In this document: positions 1 to 6,248 of the stretch, piece by piece | Layout of the letters: every line of letters begins with the position of its first letter | How positions within the stretch are numbered: the first letter of the stretch is position 1 | NCBI GenBank assembly: GCA_947176615.1 | Contig: CAMWRO010000176.1 | Coordinates: 1 to 6,289, forward strand | From: an uncultured Porphyromonadaceae bacterium | Lineage (GTDB): Bacteria > Bacteroidota > Bacteroidia > Bacteroidales > Muribaculaceae | Reading direction: 5' to 3' | DNA: 6,289 bases | Made by a program: the position numbers and the translations under genes | The notes under the pieces: generated by a model | The model's database searches: none | What the model saw: the letters and a program-made list of their open reading frames with translations, nothing else | What the model was told of the DNA's origin: nothing

Positions 1-1043
1 TCTATAACACCGCATTCAACATCGACATTACCGCCGGACTCGTCGAGGTGAAAGAAAGCGTCCCGCTCATCCCTGTCAAACTGATCGGCAACGTCACGAC
101 CGCCGACGGCAACATAGCAACCGACTTCAACGGCACGATGACAATAACACTCTTTGACGCTCCTGTCGAGAAAAAAACCCTCGCCCAGAACCCGGGAGAC
201 AAAAAAGACCCGCCCGTCGTGACCGTCGACGAAACCGTCATCGCCACCTACTCGGCCCAAGTCAGTGACGGCCTATGGTCGACCACTATCACTGTTCCGC
301 CCGTCTCCCGCGAAAATCTCACCAACCGCGTTGCCCTCTACGCCGTCTCATCCGACACCCTTGCCCGGATAGCCGCCGGCGCGACAACCGTTTCCATCGG
401 TGTCGTCGACGGGTCGGCAATCACCGACGTCACCCCGCCGTCAATCGACGAGATGTATGTCAACTCACCCGAGACACCCGACGGAGCCGAGACAGGCAAC
501 GACATAACCCTTGTCCTGACCGTCTCTGACAACGAGAGCGGTGTCGCCGTCTCCCCCTCGATGATAGACTCGGCCCCGCGCCTGTACATTGACGAAGTGG
601 AAATCCCCCACGCCGTGCGCCTGACACCCGCTGACAACGGCTCCTACACAATGAGACACAGCCTCGCCTCGCTGACCGACGGCCACCACACCCTGCGGTT
701 CAAGGTCAAGGACATGGCAGGCAACAGTGCCGGGAAAGAACTGTCGTTCATCGTCGTGTCAAGCGACACGTCGACAGCCCTTCTCACCGCCGACCGTCAC
801 ATTGTGCGTTCCGAAATCGAACTCTCGCTTGACCACGACCTCGACAACGAGCCTGTCACCCGCCTCTTTATCGAAAACATCCACGGCGACATCGTCGATA
901 CCATCGACAACCCCTCGTTCCCCTATCTCTGGCAACCCGCCTCCGACCTCCCCGACGGCACCTACCGCGCATGGGCCATCCTGCGCTCCGGCCTGCACTA
1001 CCCCTCCACCCCCAAAGTCGAGTTCACCCTCATCAAGGAATAG
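1..1043 (+). CDS. porU: Type IX secretion system sortase PorU, C-terminal part (5' end outside window)
   Basis: The reading frame is open from base 3 to the TAG at 1041-1043 and clearly enters from upstream, so the GTG at 48 is not taken as the start. About 346 residues are visible. The known P. gingivalis PorU is about 1150 residues, so this is roughly the last third, and the C25-type catalytic domain lies outside the window. Seen in order: a beta-rich stretch (GTMTITLFDAP, then ATYSAQVSDGLWSTTITVPP); an Ig-like module beginning DVTPPSIDEMYVN, with LTVSDNESGV and SLTDGHHTLRFKVKDMAGN; and a FlgD-like terminal module with the TRLFIENIHGDIVDT and LPDGTYRAWAIL patterns. This order matches the PorU C-terminus. 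PorU is known to act at the cell surface, cleaving the C-terminal signal of type IX cargo and attaching the cargo to A-LPS. The next gene on the same strand is 865 bases away behind a repeat cluster, so it is probably a separate transcription unit. A related gingipain-like C25 protease is possible but less likely. Confidence 0.82.
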   Translation, partial: YNTAFNIDITAGLVEVKESVPLIPVKLIGNVTTADGNIATDFNGTMTITLFDAPVEKKTLAQNPGDKKDPPVVTVDETVIATYSAQVSDGLWSTTITVPPVSRENLTNRVALYAVSSDTLARIAAGATTVSIGVVDGSAITDVTPPSIDEMYVNSPETPDGAETGNDITLVLTVSDNESGVAVSPSMIDSAPRLYIDEVEIPHAVRLTPADNGSYTMRHSLASLTDGHHTLRFKVKDMAGNSAGKELSFIVVSSDTSTALLTADRHIVRSEIELSLDHDLDNEPVTRLFIENIHGDIVDTIDNPSFPYLWQPASDLPDGTYRAWAILRSGLHYPSTPKVEFTLIKE

Positions 1044-1060
1044 CAATCTGACAAGATTGC
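1043..1060 (+). other. Short hairpin at the porU stop codon
   Basis: GCAATCT (1043-1049) and AGATTGC (1054-1060) are perfect 7-bp inverted copies around a GACA loop, beginning on the last base of the porU stop codon. The position suits a 3'-end stem-loop or terminator. No T-rich tract follows, so a role as an intrinsic terminator is not supported by sequence alone. Confidence 0.35.
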
Positions 1061-1085
1061 ATCCACGAATAGCCGGGGGTTGCCT

Positions 1086-1469
1086 CAATGTCACTAACTT
1101 AACGCCGCTGTCCATCGTTAGCGGCAGAGCCGCCGATTACGCGGCATGGCCGCGTGTCAACGTTAGCCACATGCAACCGCGCCTTTAGGTGCGGGCAGCG
1201 TGTGGTCAATAGCGCATATCTGATTTTACGGCGGCATAGCTGCCGGTCTTGACGGGGAATGACCGGCTACGATGCAGCCGATTCGGGACAGAAAACGTAG
1301 AAAACCCAAGCTGCGCGCACCTAAAGGCGCGCTTGCATGGGCCTAACGTTAAGGCGCGGCCACACCGCGCAATCGGCGGTGATGCCGCCCCTGTTAGCGA
1401 CGTTGTGACCCACAGAGGGCGTGGGGACCGATTTACCCATGCAATTATACCGTTAAGTCAGTGACATTG
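1086..1469. repeat. 384-bp nested palindromic (MITE-like or foldback) element
   Basis: Three nested pairs of inverted sequences share one centre. Outer ends: 1086-1104 and 1451-1469 match as inverted copies at 18 of 19 bases (CAATGTCACTAACTTAACG on the left). Middle arms: 1130-1202 and 1307-1379 match as inverted copies at 62 of 73 positions without a gap. Inner arms: 1229-1248 and 1261-1280 match at 16 of 20, with a perfect GCCGGTC/GACCGGC closing stem. Left and right outer spacers differ in length, so the palindrome is imperfect. It carries no credible protein: short open frames inside are interrupted and repeat-derived. No transposase is present and no clear target-site duplication flanks it. 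It could be a miniature inverted-repeat element moved in trans, a BIME/REP-like composite of two inverted repeat units, or a structured RNA. The inverted repeats are directly visible; the element class is inferred. Confidence 0.7.
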
Positions 1470-1514
1470 TGATTTATCATGCCCATAGCAAAGATGCTTA
1501 ACGAGATGGCAACC

Positions 1515-1533
1515 TGAGCCCGCAGGGCGATGT
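1515..1533 (+). repeat. GC-rich 19-bp repeat unit, copy 1
   Basis: TGAGCCCGCAGGGCGATGT is identical to bases 1601-1619 and to the reverse complement of 1644-1662. Each unit contains the small stem GCCC-GCA-GGGC. Three copies within 150 bases suggest a dispersed intergenic repeat family. There is no associated coding sequence. Confidence 0.7.
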
Positions 1534-1542
1534 TGTGTTAAA

Positions 1543-1571
1543 CCCCGTATGGAGCGCAACGGAATGCGGGG
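1543..1571 (+). repeat. Intergenic hairpin with 8-bp stem
   Basis: CCCCGTAT (1543-1550) pairs with ATGCGGGG (1564-1571), with one G-U pair and a 13-base loop containing GAGCGCAAC. A related but rearranged motif (AACCGCATTAGGGAGCGCG) appears at 1682-1700, suggesting a second repeat family mixed with the 19-bp units. No T-tract follows, so no terminator is claimed. Confidence 0.5.
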
Positions 1572-1600
1572 AAAGGGGTATCGGCACCAACCCAAATAAC

Positions 1601-1662
1601 TGAGCCCGCAGGGCGATGTGATGGTAACCGCCTCATTACCGGCACATCGCCCTGCGGGCTCA
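1601..1662. repeat. Strong stem-loop from two inverted 19-bp repeat units
   Basis: The 19-bp units at 1601-1619 and 1644-1662 are perfect inverted copies, and G1620/C1643 extends the stem to 20 bp. Inside the loop, GGTAA (1623-1627) and TTACC (1636-1640) form a further 5-bp stem. An RNA or single-stranded DNA copy would fold very stably. It lies in the middle of the gene-free stretch, far from any stop codon and without a T-run, so it looks like a REP/BIME-style repeat more than a classical terminator. A Rho-independent block to read-through from porU cannot be excluded. Confidence 0.7.
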
Positions 1663-1765
1663 ACGAAATTACCGTTAAGCAAACCGCATTAGGGAGCGCG
1701 ATACATCGCGACTGCGACGAAGATGCTTAATATCCGGTCACAACCCCGTCACCGTCTACTATCCG

Positions 1766-1841
1766 GAGTCAAATTAATAAAAAATCAACCCAAAATGTTA
1801 TTTTTTGTTATTTTTAGCCACCTATATTTGGAATTTGACTC
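1766..1841. repeat. 10-bp inverted repeat enclosing promoter elements (possible operator or invertible switch)
   Basis: GAGTCAAATT (1766-1775) and AATTTGACTC (1832-1841) are perfect inverted copies separated by 56 AT-rich bases. The right arm lies between the -33-like TTTG (1827-1830) and the -7 box (1852-1859) of the downstream promoter. The interval itself contains another -7-like box, TATATTTG (1823-1830). Two readings are possible: a binding site pair for a regulator that loops or blocks the promoter, or crossover sites for a small invertible promoter of the kind Bacteroidales use for capsule and surface genes. The arms are short compared with well-studied invertible promoters, so the second reading is tentative. 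Confidence 0.55.
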
Positions 1842-1859
1842 TTTCCCTATTTATCTTTG
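1823..1859 (+). promoter_or_regulatory. Bacteroidetes-type promoter region of the fimbrial operon
   Basis: TATCTTTG at 1852-1859 fits the Bacteroidetes -7 consensus TAnnTTTG exactly. TTTG at 1827-1830 lies 21 bases upstream of it, close to the usual -33 position. Transcription would begin near 1866, giving a leader of about 43 bases to the ATG at 1909. TATATTTG at 1823-1830 also fits the -7 consensus and could be an alternative upstream promoter, but no well-spaced -33 box is visible for it (TTTG at 1804-1807 is only 15 bases away). The surrounding bases are strongly AT-rich compared with the flanking DNA. Confidence 0.6.
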
Positions 1860-1908
1860 TACTGAATTCACCAATCTCTCATTCTGATTTCACATCTCTG
1901 ACTCCACA

Positions 1909-3206
1909 ATGGCCCGACACACCTTTAATATTATGTCGCACAGACTACCTGAGCTAACAAAAGCGCTGGTAATCACCATTTTAGCTTGGGGGGGGTAATT
2001 TCTAACGCCCAGACTACTGAAACATCGCCAAGCGAAACCTCTTTTTCCATAGAATTTCCGATTAACGACCACTGCGTAATTTCCTCATTCGGGAACAACC
2101 GTGCGACAATCGATTCCCTCACGACACTTGTCAATGCCGTGAACAGTGACACGCTCATGTCACTCGACAGCGTGCATGTGTGGGGTACCGCGTCTCCCGA
2201 CGGACGCGTCAATTCCAACCTCTCCCTCGCTGACCGCCGCATGAACTCATTGGCTGACTATCTGTCTGACTCCGTGGGCGTTCCGTCGGGTCTCATAGTG
2301 CGCCGCGGCAGCTTTGTCTCGTGGGACGAGTTCCGCGCCATTGCCGCCGAAGGTGAAATCCCGATGTCGCAGCGCGTCTATCAGATTGCATCCACCGGCA
2401 GCGACAACTCTCAGTCCGACGTTTCCCGTCGCATGGCCCGGCTGAAAGCACTCGACAAGGGAAGAGTGTGGCGCATACTGGCCCGCGACATCTTCCCACG
2501 CCTGCGGCGCGGCGCGGTTGTCTCCATCACCACACGCAAGGTTGCAACGTCACCCGCCGCTCCCGACTCTGTTACGGTTTCCGAACCGGTTTCCAAACCT
2601 GAGCCGGAACCTGAGCCGGAACCCGAGCCTTCCGAAACAACAAACACACTCCCTGCCGAGCCACTTACCATCCCCGCATCCTGCACCCGCGGATGGCACA
2701 TTTCAACCAACCTCCCCGCACTGGGCATGGCAATCGTCAACCTCTCGGGACACTATGATTTCGCCTGCCGCTGGTCAGCCGCGCTGTCCCTCTATTACTC
2801 GGGATGGAACTACGGCACCTCGACGCGCAAATTCCGCACCTTTATTTTCCGCCCCGAAGTGCGCTACTGGCTGCACGACGGCCACAGCGGCCTCTTTGTC
2901 GACGGTCATCTCTCGATGGCTGCCTACAACTTCGCCATGCCATCGTGGCACTACCGCATTCAGGATGTCGACGGCGACCATCCCGCTCTCGGCGGTGGAA
3001 TCGGCATCGGCTACCGCCTCCCGCTCGGCCCGACAGGCCGATGGGCCGTCGAGGCTCAGCTCGGCGCGGGACTTTACCACCTCAGCTATGACCGTTTTGA
3101 GAACCGTCCCAACGGTCCACTCGTCGACACCCGTTCCCGCACATGGGCCGGAATCGACAATTTTGCAATCTCAGTTGTCTATAACTTTAACTCTGTCAAG
3201 AAATGA
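1909..3206 (+). CDS. OmpA-like/DUF3575 outer-membrane protein of a fimbrial operon; frame broken at a G8 tract in the signal peptide
   Basis: From ATG 1909 the product begins MARHTFNIMSHRLPELTK followed by the hydrophobic stretch ALVITILAWGG, then meets TAA at 1996-1998 right after eight G. One extra G gives a continuous 432-residue protein with a typical signal peptide and cleavage near SNA|Q. ATG 1933 is an alternative in-frame start. The only in-frame start for the sequence as written is TTG 1986, inside the signal region, which would remove the export signal; I do not accept it. Domains (residues in the repaired protein): an OmpA-like segment at about 88-120 with WGTASPDGRVNSNLSLADRR, probably contacting peptidoglycan; a PEPEPEPEPEP linker at 231-241; and a DUF3575-type beta-barrel from about 262 to the end (FRPEVRYWL, GLFVDGHL, GGGIGIGYRLPLG). 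Such proteins commonly accompany Mfa2/FimB genes in Bacteroidales. The stop overlaps the next start by ATGA, so translation is probably coupled. It may be phase-variable (OFF here), a true pseudogene, or an assembly error. Confidence 0.72.
1988..1995 (+). repeat. G8 homopolymer tract, candidate phase-variation switch
   Basis: Eight consecutive G follow CTT in the codons for the end of the signal peptide. With eight G the ATG 1909 frame reads straight into TAA at 1996. With nine (or six) it continues into the long downstream frame. Slipped-strand change of such tracts is a known ON/OFF mechanism in other bacteria. Here the effect on the frame is visible, while the variability itself is inferred. 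Confidence 0.65.
2598..2630 (+). repeat. 12-bp tandem repeat encoding a Pro-Glu linker
   Basis: The unit CCTGAGCCGGAA occurs twice in a row (2598-2609, 2610-2621), followed by a partial, slightly changed third copy. It encodes PEPE repeats joining the OmpA-like part to the DUF3575 barrel. Because the unit is a multiple of three, copy-number change would alter linker length without breaking the frame. Confidence 0.7.
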
Positions 3207-4300
3207 AGCTGTCACACCGTTTATTCTATTCGCTGTGGGCAGCCGCAATCCTGACTGCCTGTGATGTTCACGAGTTTCCCGGCGAGCAGCCTGTGCCTCC
3301 GACCCCGGTCAACTGTGACTTCGAGATGACATTTGACCGCGGTGCGATGGATGTGCTGGCCACCGTCGAGTATGGCTCGGAAAATTCACGCTCGCGACAT
3401 GACGGCGACCATGATTTCCGCTACATCCTCAACATTTATGAGGAAACCGGCGATTCTCGACTCCCGTCGCGCACTCCTCTCGACTCCTACATCTTTACCG
3501 CCCCCACTACCGCCACGGCTCCCGACGGCTCTACTCCCGACCACAACCGCCGCGTCCACCTCGACCTCCCCCCGGGAAACTTCCGCATCGTCGCTTGGGC
3601 CGACCATGTGATTCCCGGCTCGCGTGAGGATATGTATTATTCCACCGCCGACTTTGCCGAGATTTCGGTACTGACCGAGAACGACGCACACCCGGGCAAC
3701 ATCCCGTGGCGCGACGCGTTTCGCGGACAGGTCAGCGTCATCGTCAACGACGCGGGAGAGGTGTTCACAACCTCCGGCGACGGACCCGAGACACTCGTGG
3801 AAATCCCAATGCACCGCCCGATGGCCCGCTACCGGTTCATCACGACCGACCTCGGCGAGTTCATCTCGCGCTACGAGACTCAGGGACAGAAAGCAGCTCC
3901 CGCCGGCGCCCCGTCATCGACCCCCGACCCCGCCGACTACCGCGTGGTGATTCGCTATACAGGCTACATGCCGTCAGTCTACAACGCTCACACCGACCGC
4001 CCCACCGACTCGCGTCTCGGAGTCTACTATGACGGCGCAATATCCCGCCTCGACGCGTCGACCGCCGAGCTGGCATCCGACTATGTCTTTGTCAACGGCA
4101 CCGAGACCTCGGTTCAGGTCGCCCTCGACGTCTACAATCGGCACTCAGGCGAAAAAATCGCCTCGACCGACCCCGTGACCGTGCCACTGCGACGAAACCG
4201 CCTCACCATTGTGCGCGGCCGATTTCTGACCTCTACCGCCTCGGGAGGAATCGGAATCATCCCCGACTTCGACGGCGATTTCAACATCGAGATAAGATAA
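3203..4300 (+). CDS. FimB/Mfa2-type fimbrial anchor subunit, lipoprotein
   Basis: A 365-residue protein whose start overlaps the preceding stop (ATGA, 3203-3206), so it is almost certainly translated together with the DUF3575 gene. The N-terminus MKLSHRLFYSLWAAAILTAC is a lipoprotein signal peptide with the lipobox LTAC and Cys20 as the lipidated residue. The mature part resembles the Mfa2/FimB family: an early strand region FEMTFDRGAMDVLATVEY, FRYILNIYEE, then VHLDLPPGNFRIVAWADHV, the PMARYRFITTDL core strand, and a terminal segment with VPLRRNRLTIVRGRFLT and FDGDFNIEIR. The length is slightly above that of P. gingivalis Mfa2 (about 320). In known systems this protein anchors the fimbria in the outer membrane and limits its length. 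The order barrel protein, anchor, then pilin-like genes supports that role. Family assignment rests on overall pattern and context, since no catalytic motif exists to check. A related fimbrillin-like lipoprotein acting as an accessory subunit is the main alternative. Confidence 0.72.
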   Translation: MKLSHRLFYSLWAAAILTACDVHEFPGEQPVPPTPVNCDFEMTFDRGAMDVLATVEYGSENSRSRHDGDHDFRYILNIYEETGDSRLPSRTPLDSYIFTAPTTATAPDGSTPDHNRRVHLDLPPGNFRIVAWADHVIPGSREDMYYSTADFAEISVLTENDAHPGNIPWRDAFRGQVSVIVNDAGEVFTTSGDGPETLVEIPMHRPMARYRFITTDLGEFISRYETQGQKAAPAGAPSSTPDPADYRVVIRYTGYMPSVYNAHTDRPTDSRLGVYYDGAISRLDASTAELASDYVFVNGTETSVQVALDVYNRHSGEKIASTDPVTVPLRRNRLTIVRGRFLTSTASGGIGIIPDFDGDFNIEIR

Positions 4301-4376
4301 AAACCTTGCCCCCGCCGGGCATGTAAGACCACCGCATTAACAAATACTACATAATCTTTTATAACCAATCTTTCTT

Positions 4377-6122
4377 ATGAAAAAATCTCTTTTCGCAATG
4401 GTAGCCGTGGGTGCTGTAACCCTCGCCTCCTGTTCAAGTGAAGAAATGGCCGGTCCCGCCGGCAACGGTGATGGCAACGTAATCATTACCGCTCAGCTCC
4501 CCACCGAGCTCCAGAGCCGTGCCTACGGCGACGGAACAGTGGCCAAGACTCTCAGCTATGCCGTCTATGACGGTGACGACGTCATTTTTGCGAGCGACGT
4601 GGCCGGTTCTCCCGCTCCCGTAATCGTTGATGCCAAAAACTTCACCCTGTCGCTCAACCTCGTCAAGGGCAAAACCTATGACCTCCTGTTCTGGGCCGAC
4701 GCCACTACCGGAAGCCCCTACACCTTTACATCATCCACCAAGAGTGTCACCGTAAACTACGACAACCTCGGCAACAACGAAAACCGCGACGCTTTCTTCC
4801 AAGCTGTCAAGGGCCTGACCGTCAACGGTCCCGTTCAGCAGACTGTCGAGCTGCGCCGCCCCTTCGCGCAGGTCAACATCGGCACAAACGACCTTGCCGA
4901 CGCTAAAAAAGCCGGTCTCGAAGTGGCCACCACAACCATGACCGTGTCAGGAGTATATGACACCCTCAACCTCTTTACCGGTGTGGCTTCCGCCTCGGAG
5001 GATGTTACTCTCACCTACACTGCCGCTGTTCCCGAGAACGAAACATTCCCCGTAAACGGGTATGAATACCTCGCGATGAACTACATCCTCAGCGGGACTG
5101 AAGTGACCGAAAACGACGTGCAGGCTGCAAGCCGCGAACTCATCGACATCACCTACAAAGTGACCTGCACTGACGGACACGAAATCGACTACTCCTTCAC
5201 CAACGTCCCCGTACAGCGCAACTACCGCACCAACATCTACGGCTCACTCCTCACCAATCCCGCCGACTTCAACATCATCGTCATTCCCGGTTTCAATGAC
5301 CCCGACAATAATGTAGAGGTTAAAAATCCTGTGCCCGCAGGAAAGGTAAGAATCGGTGAAGACATCTTTGACAATCTTACTGATGCATTTGCTGCTGTTA
5401 CTGATAATGCCGTTGTCGAGCTTGCCGCTTCTGATTATGACACCAAAGGTGCTACATGGCCTAAAAACGTCACCTTTACCATAAAGGGAGAAGGGAAAGA
5501 TCTCACTATCCTTTCCAACCTCACCGACAATACCGGTGTCAACGGCAGCTCTATGACATTCGAGAACCTTACTCTGAATGTAGAGGAAAACCCCTATACG
5601 GGAACATGTTTCGGCTTTATTCACACTGTTGATGCCACTTACAACAACGTGCGCATAAATGGCGAATTCCACCTCTATGCAAGCGGAACCGAAACGTTCA
5701 ACAATTGCGACTTCACCTACAACGCAGCAAGCGATCCGAAGAAGGGTGGCCGCTACGCCGCATGGTGCTATGGCTCCCGCAATGCTGTTTTCAACAACTG
5801 TACATTTAAAAACGACTTTAATGCAAAAGCAATTCTTGTTTACGGTGCGGAAACAAGCTACAACCGCAATGTTACCGTAAAAAACTGTAAGTTCACAGCT
5901 GCCGAAGAAAAAGATAACGGTGCTATAGAAATTCACACTGAAACCTTTAACGGAGCGTGTGCCGGTACTATCATTATCGAAAACTCAACATGTACCGGTA
6001 CCTATCAAAAGGGTATGTGGAATGAGATAAACAACACCACCAAGGAAGCTACCACTACATTCAAGGTCATCGTTGACAACGAGACCGTGCAGGAAGGTAT
6101 CTCTGTGGACCCGAAACCTTAA
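4377..6122 (+). CDS. Fimbrillin-like lipoprotein: DUF6562-type N-terminal domain plus beta-helix C-terminal domain
   Basis: A 581-residue protein. MKKSLFAMVAVGAVTLASC is a lipoprotein signal with lipobox LASC and Cys19. Residues about 30-305 look like the DUF6562 fimbrillin-like family: LSYAVYDGDDVIFA, KGKTYDLLFWADA, NRDAFFQAVKGLTV, ELRRPFAQVNIGTNDL, VPVQRNYRTNIYGSLLT. From about residue 315 the protein changes character. VRIGEDIFDNLTDAFAAV is followed by repeats typical of a right-handed parallel beta-helix, with ladder-like FNNCDF (about 441), FNNCTF (about 471), VKNCKF (about 501) and IENSTC (about 534), spaced about 30 residues apart. It is probably a surface or tip adhesin of a type V fimbria; the ligand is unknown. 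Base composition changes at the domain border (38/60 and 36/60 GC in 4501-4560 and 4981-5040, against 26/60 and 25/60 in 5581-5640 and 5821-5880), suggesting domain exchange. It follows the anchor gene by 76 bases with no clear own promoter, so read-through from upstream is likely. Confidence 0.75.
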   Translation: MKKSLFAMVAVGAVTLASCSSEEMAGPAGNGDGNVIITAQLPTELQSRAYGDGTVAKTLSYAVYDGDDVIFASDVAGSPAPVIVDAKNFTLSLNLVKGKTYDLLFWADATTGSPYTFTSSTKSVTVNYDNLGNNENRDAFFQAVKGLTVNGPVQQTVELRRPFAQVNIGTNDLADAKKAGLEVATTTMTVSGVYDTLNLFTGVASASEDVTLTYTAAVPENETFPVNGYEYLAMNYILSGTEVTENDVQAASRELIDITYKVTCTDGHEIDYSFTNVPVQRNYRTNIYGSLLTNPADFNIIVIPGFNDPDNNVEVKNPVPAGKVRIGEDIFDNLTDAFAAVTDNAVVELAASDYDTKGATWPKNVTFTIKGEGKDLTILSNLTDNTGVNGSSMTFENLTLNVEENPYTGTCFGFIHTVDATYNNVRINGEFHLYASGTETFNNCDFTYNAASDPKKGGRYAAWCYGSRNAVFNNCTFKNDFNAKAILVYGAETSYNRNVTVKNCKFTAAEEKDNGAIEIHTETFNGACAGTIIIENSTCTGTYQKGMWNEINNTTKEATTTFKVIVDNETVQEGISVDPKP

Positions 6123-6150
6123 ATAATCAATCAATATTATATTATACCTC

Positions 6151-6181
6151 GGCCGGGGGGTGCGGGATGTATCTCCCGGCC
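6151..6181 (+). terminator. Hairpin terminator after the DUF6562/beta-helix gene
   Basis: GGCCGGG (6151-6157) and CCCGGCC (6175-6181) are perfect inverted copies. Pairing continues inward to 6161/6171 with two G-U pairs, giving an 11-bp stem and a 9-base loop. A moderately T-rich stretch (ATCTTTC) follows. The position, 29 bases after the stop codon and before the next start, suits a terminator or an attenuating hairpin between tandem pilin genes. The T-run is weak, so termination may be partial. Confidence 0.6.
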
Positions 6182-6248
6182 ATCTTTCAAAAACCGATGA
6201 GTTTTCCACACAAATAATTAAATCTTAATTTTTTAACACAATCATTAT

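Larger units (their letters stand above)
1491..1730. repeat. Hairpin-rich segment bounded by 11-bp direct repeats
   Basis: AAGATGCTTAA occurs at 1491-1501 and again at 1720-1730. The interval is filled with hairpin-forming repeats (1515-1533, 1543-1571, 1601-1662) and a small perfect palindrome, CGCGAT-AC-ATCGCG, at 1697-1710. TACCGTTAAG at 1670-1679 also copies 1448-1457 at the right end of the neighbouring palindromic element. No gene is seen. The direct repeats could be a target duplication from insertion of a repeat cassette or simply members of a dispersed repeat family; the sequence alone does not decide. Confidence 0.4.

Noticed and set aside
48..50. GTG at 48 as the start of the first gene
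   Set aside because: The frame is open to the window edge and the upstream residues continue the same beta-rich protein; the domain pattern is that of the C-terminal part of a much longer PorU.
727..1188. Pro/Ser-rich + strand open frame overlapping the porU end
   Set aside because: It is an out-of-frame shadow of porU running into the palindromic repeat, with low-complexity composition.
1249..1464. Small open frame inside the palindromic element
   Set aside because: It lies within inverted repeats, has no plausible start context, and its sequence is explained by the repeat arms.
1515..1662. CRISPR array
   Set aside because: There are only three 19-bp units, one inverted, with unequal spacing (67 and 24 bases) and no cas genes.
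1986..2000. TTG at 1986 as the true start of the DUF3575 gene
   Set aside because: It begins within the G-tract region, removes the export signal an outer-membrane protein needs, and leaves a good upstream ATG, signal peptide and promoter unexplained. A frame break at the G run explains everything.
2518..3264. 248-residue + strand frame overlapping the DUF3575 and Mfa2-like genes
   Set aside because: It is a Pro/Ser/Arg-rich out-of-frame translation covering well-supported genes, with no signal or domain.
4307..4321. TGCCC..GGGCA hairpin after the Mfa2-like gene as a terminator
   Set aside because: It has only a 5-bp stem with no T-run, and the next gene seems to depend on read-through since no clear promoter is visible in the 76-base gap.
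5244..5936. Antisense open frame of 230 residues opposite the beta-helix domain
   Set aside because: The + strand product has a signal peptide, domain pattern and repeat rungs. The antisense product shows no recognisable pattern and is a shadow of the biased codons.
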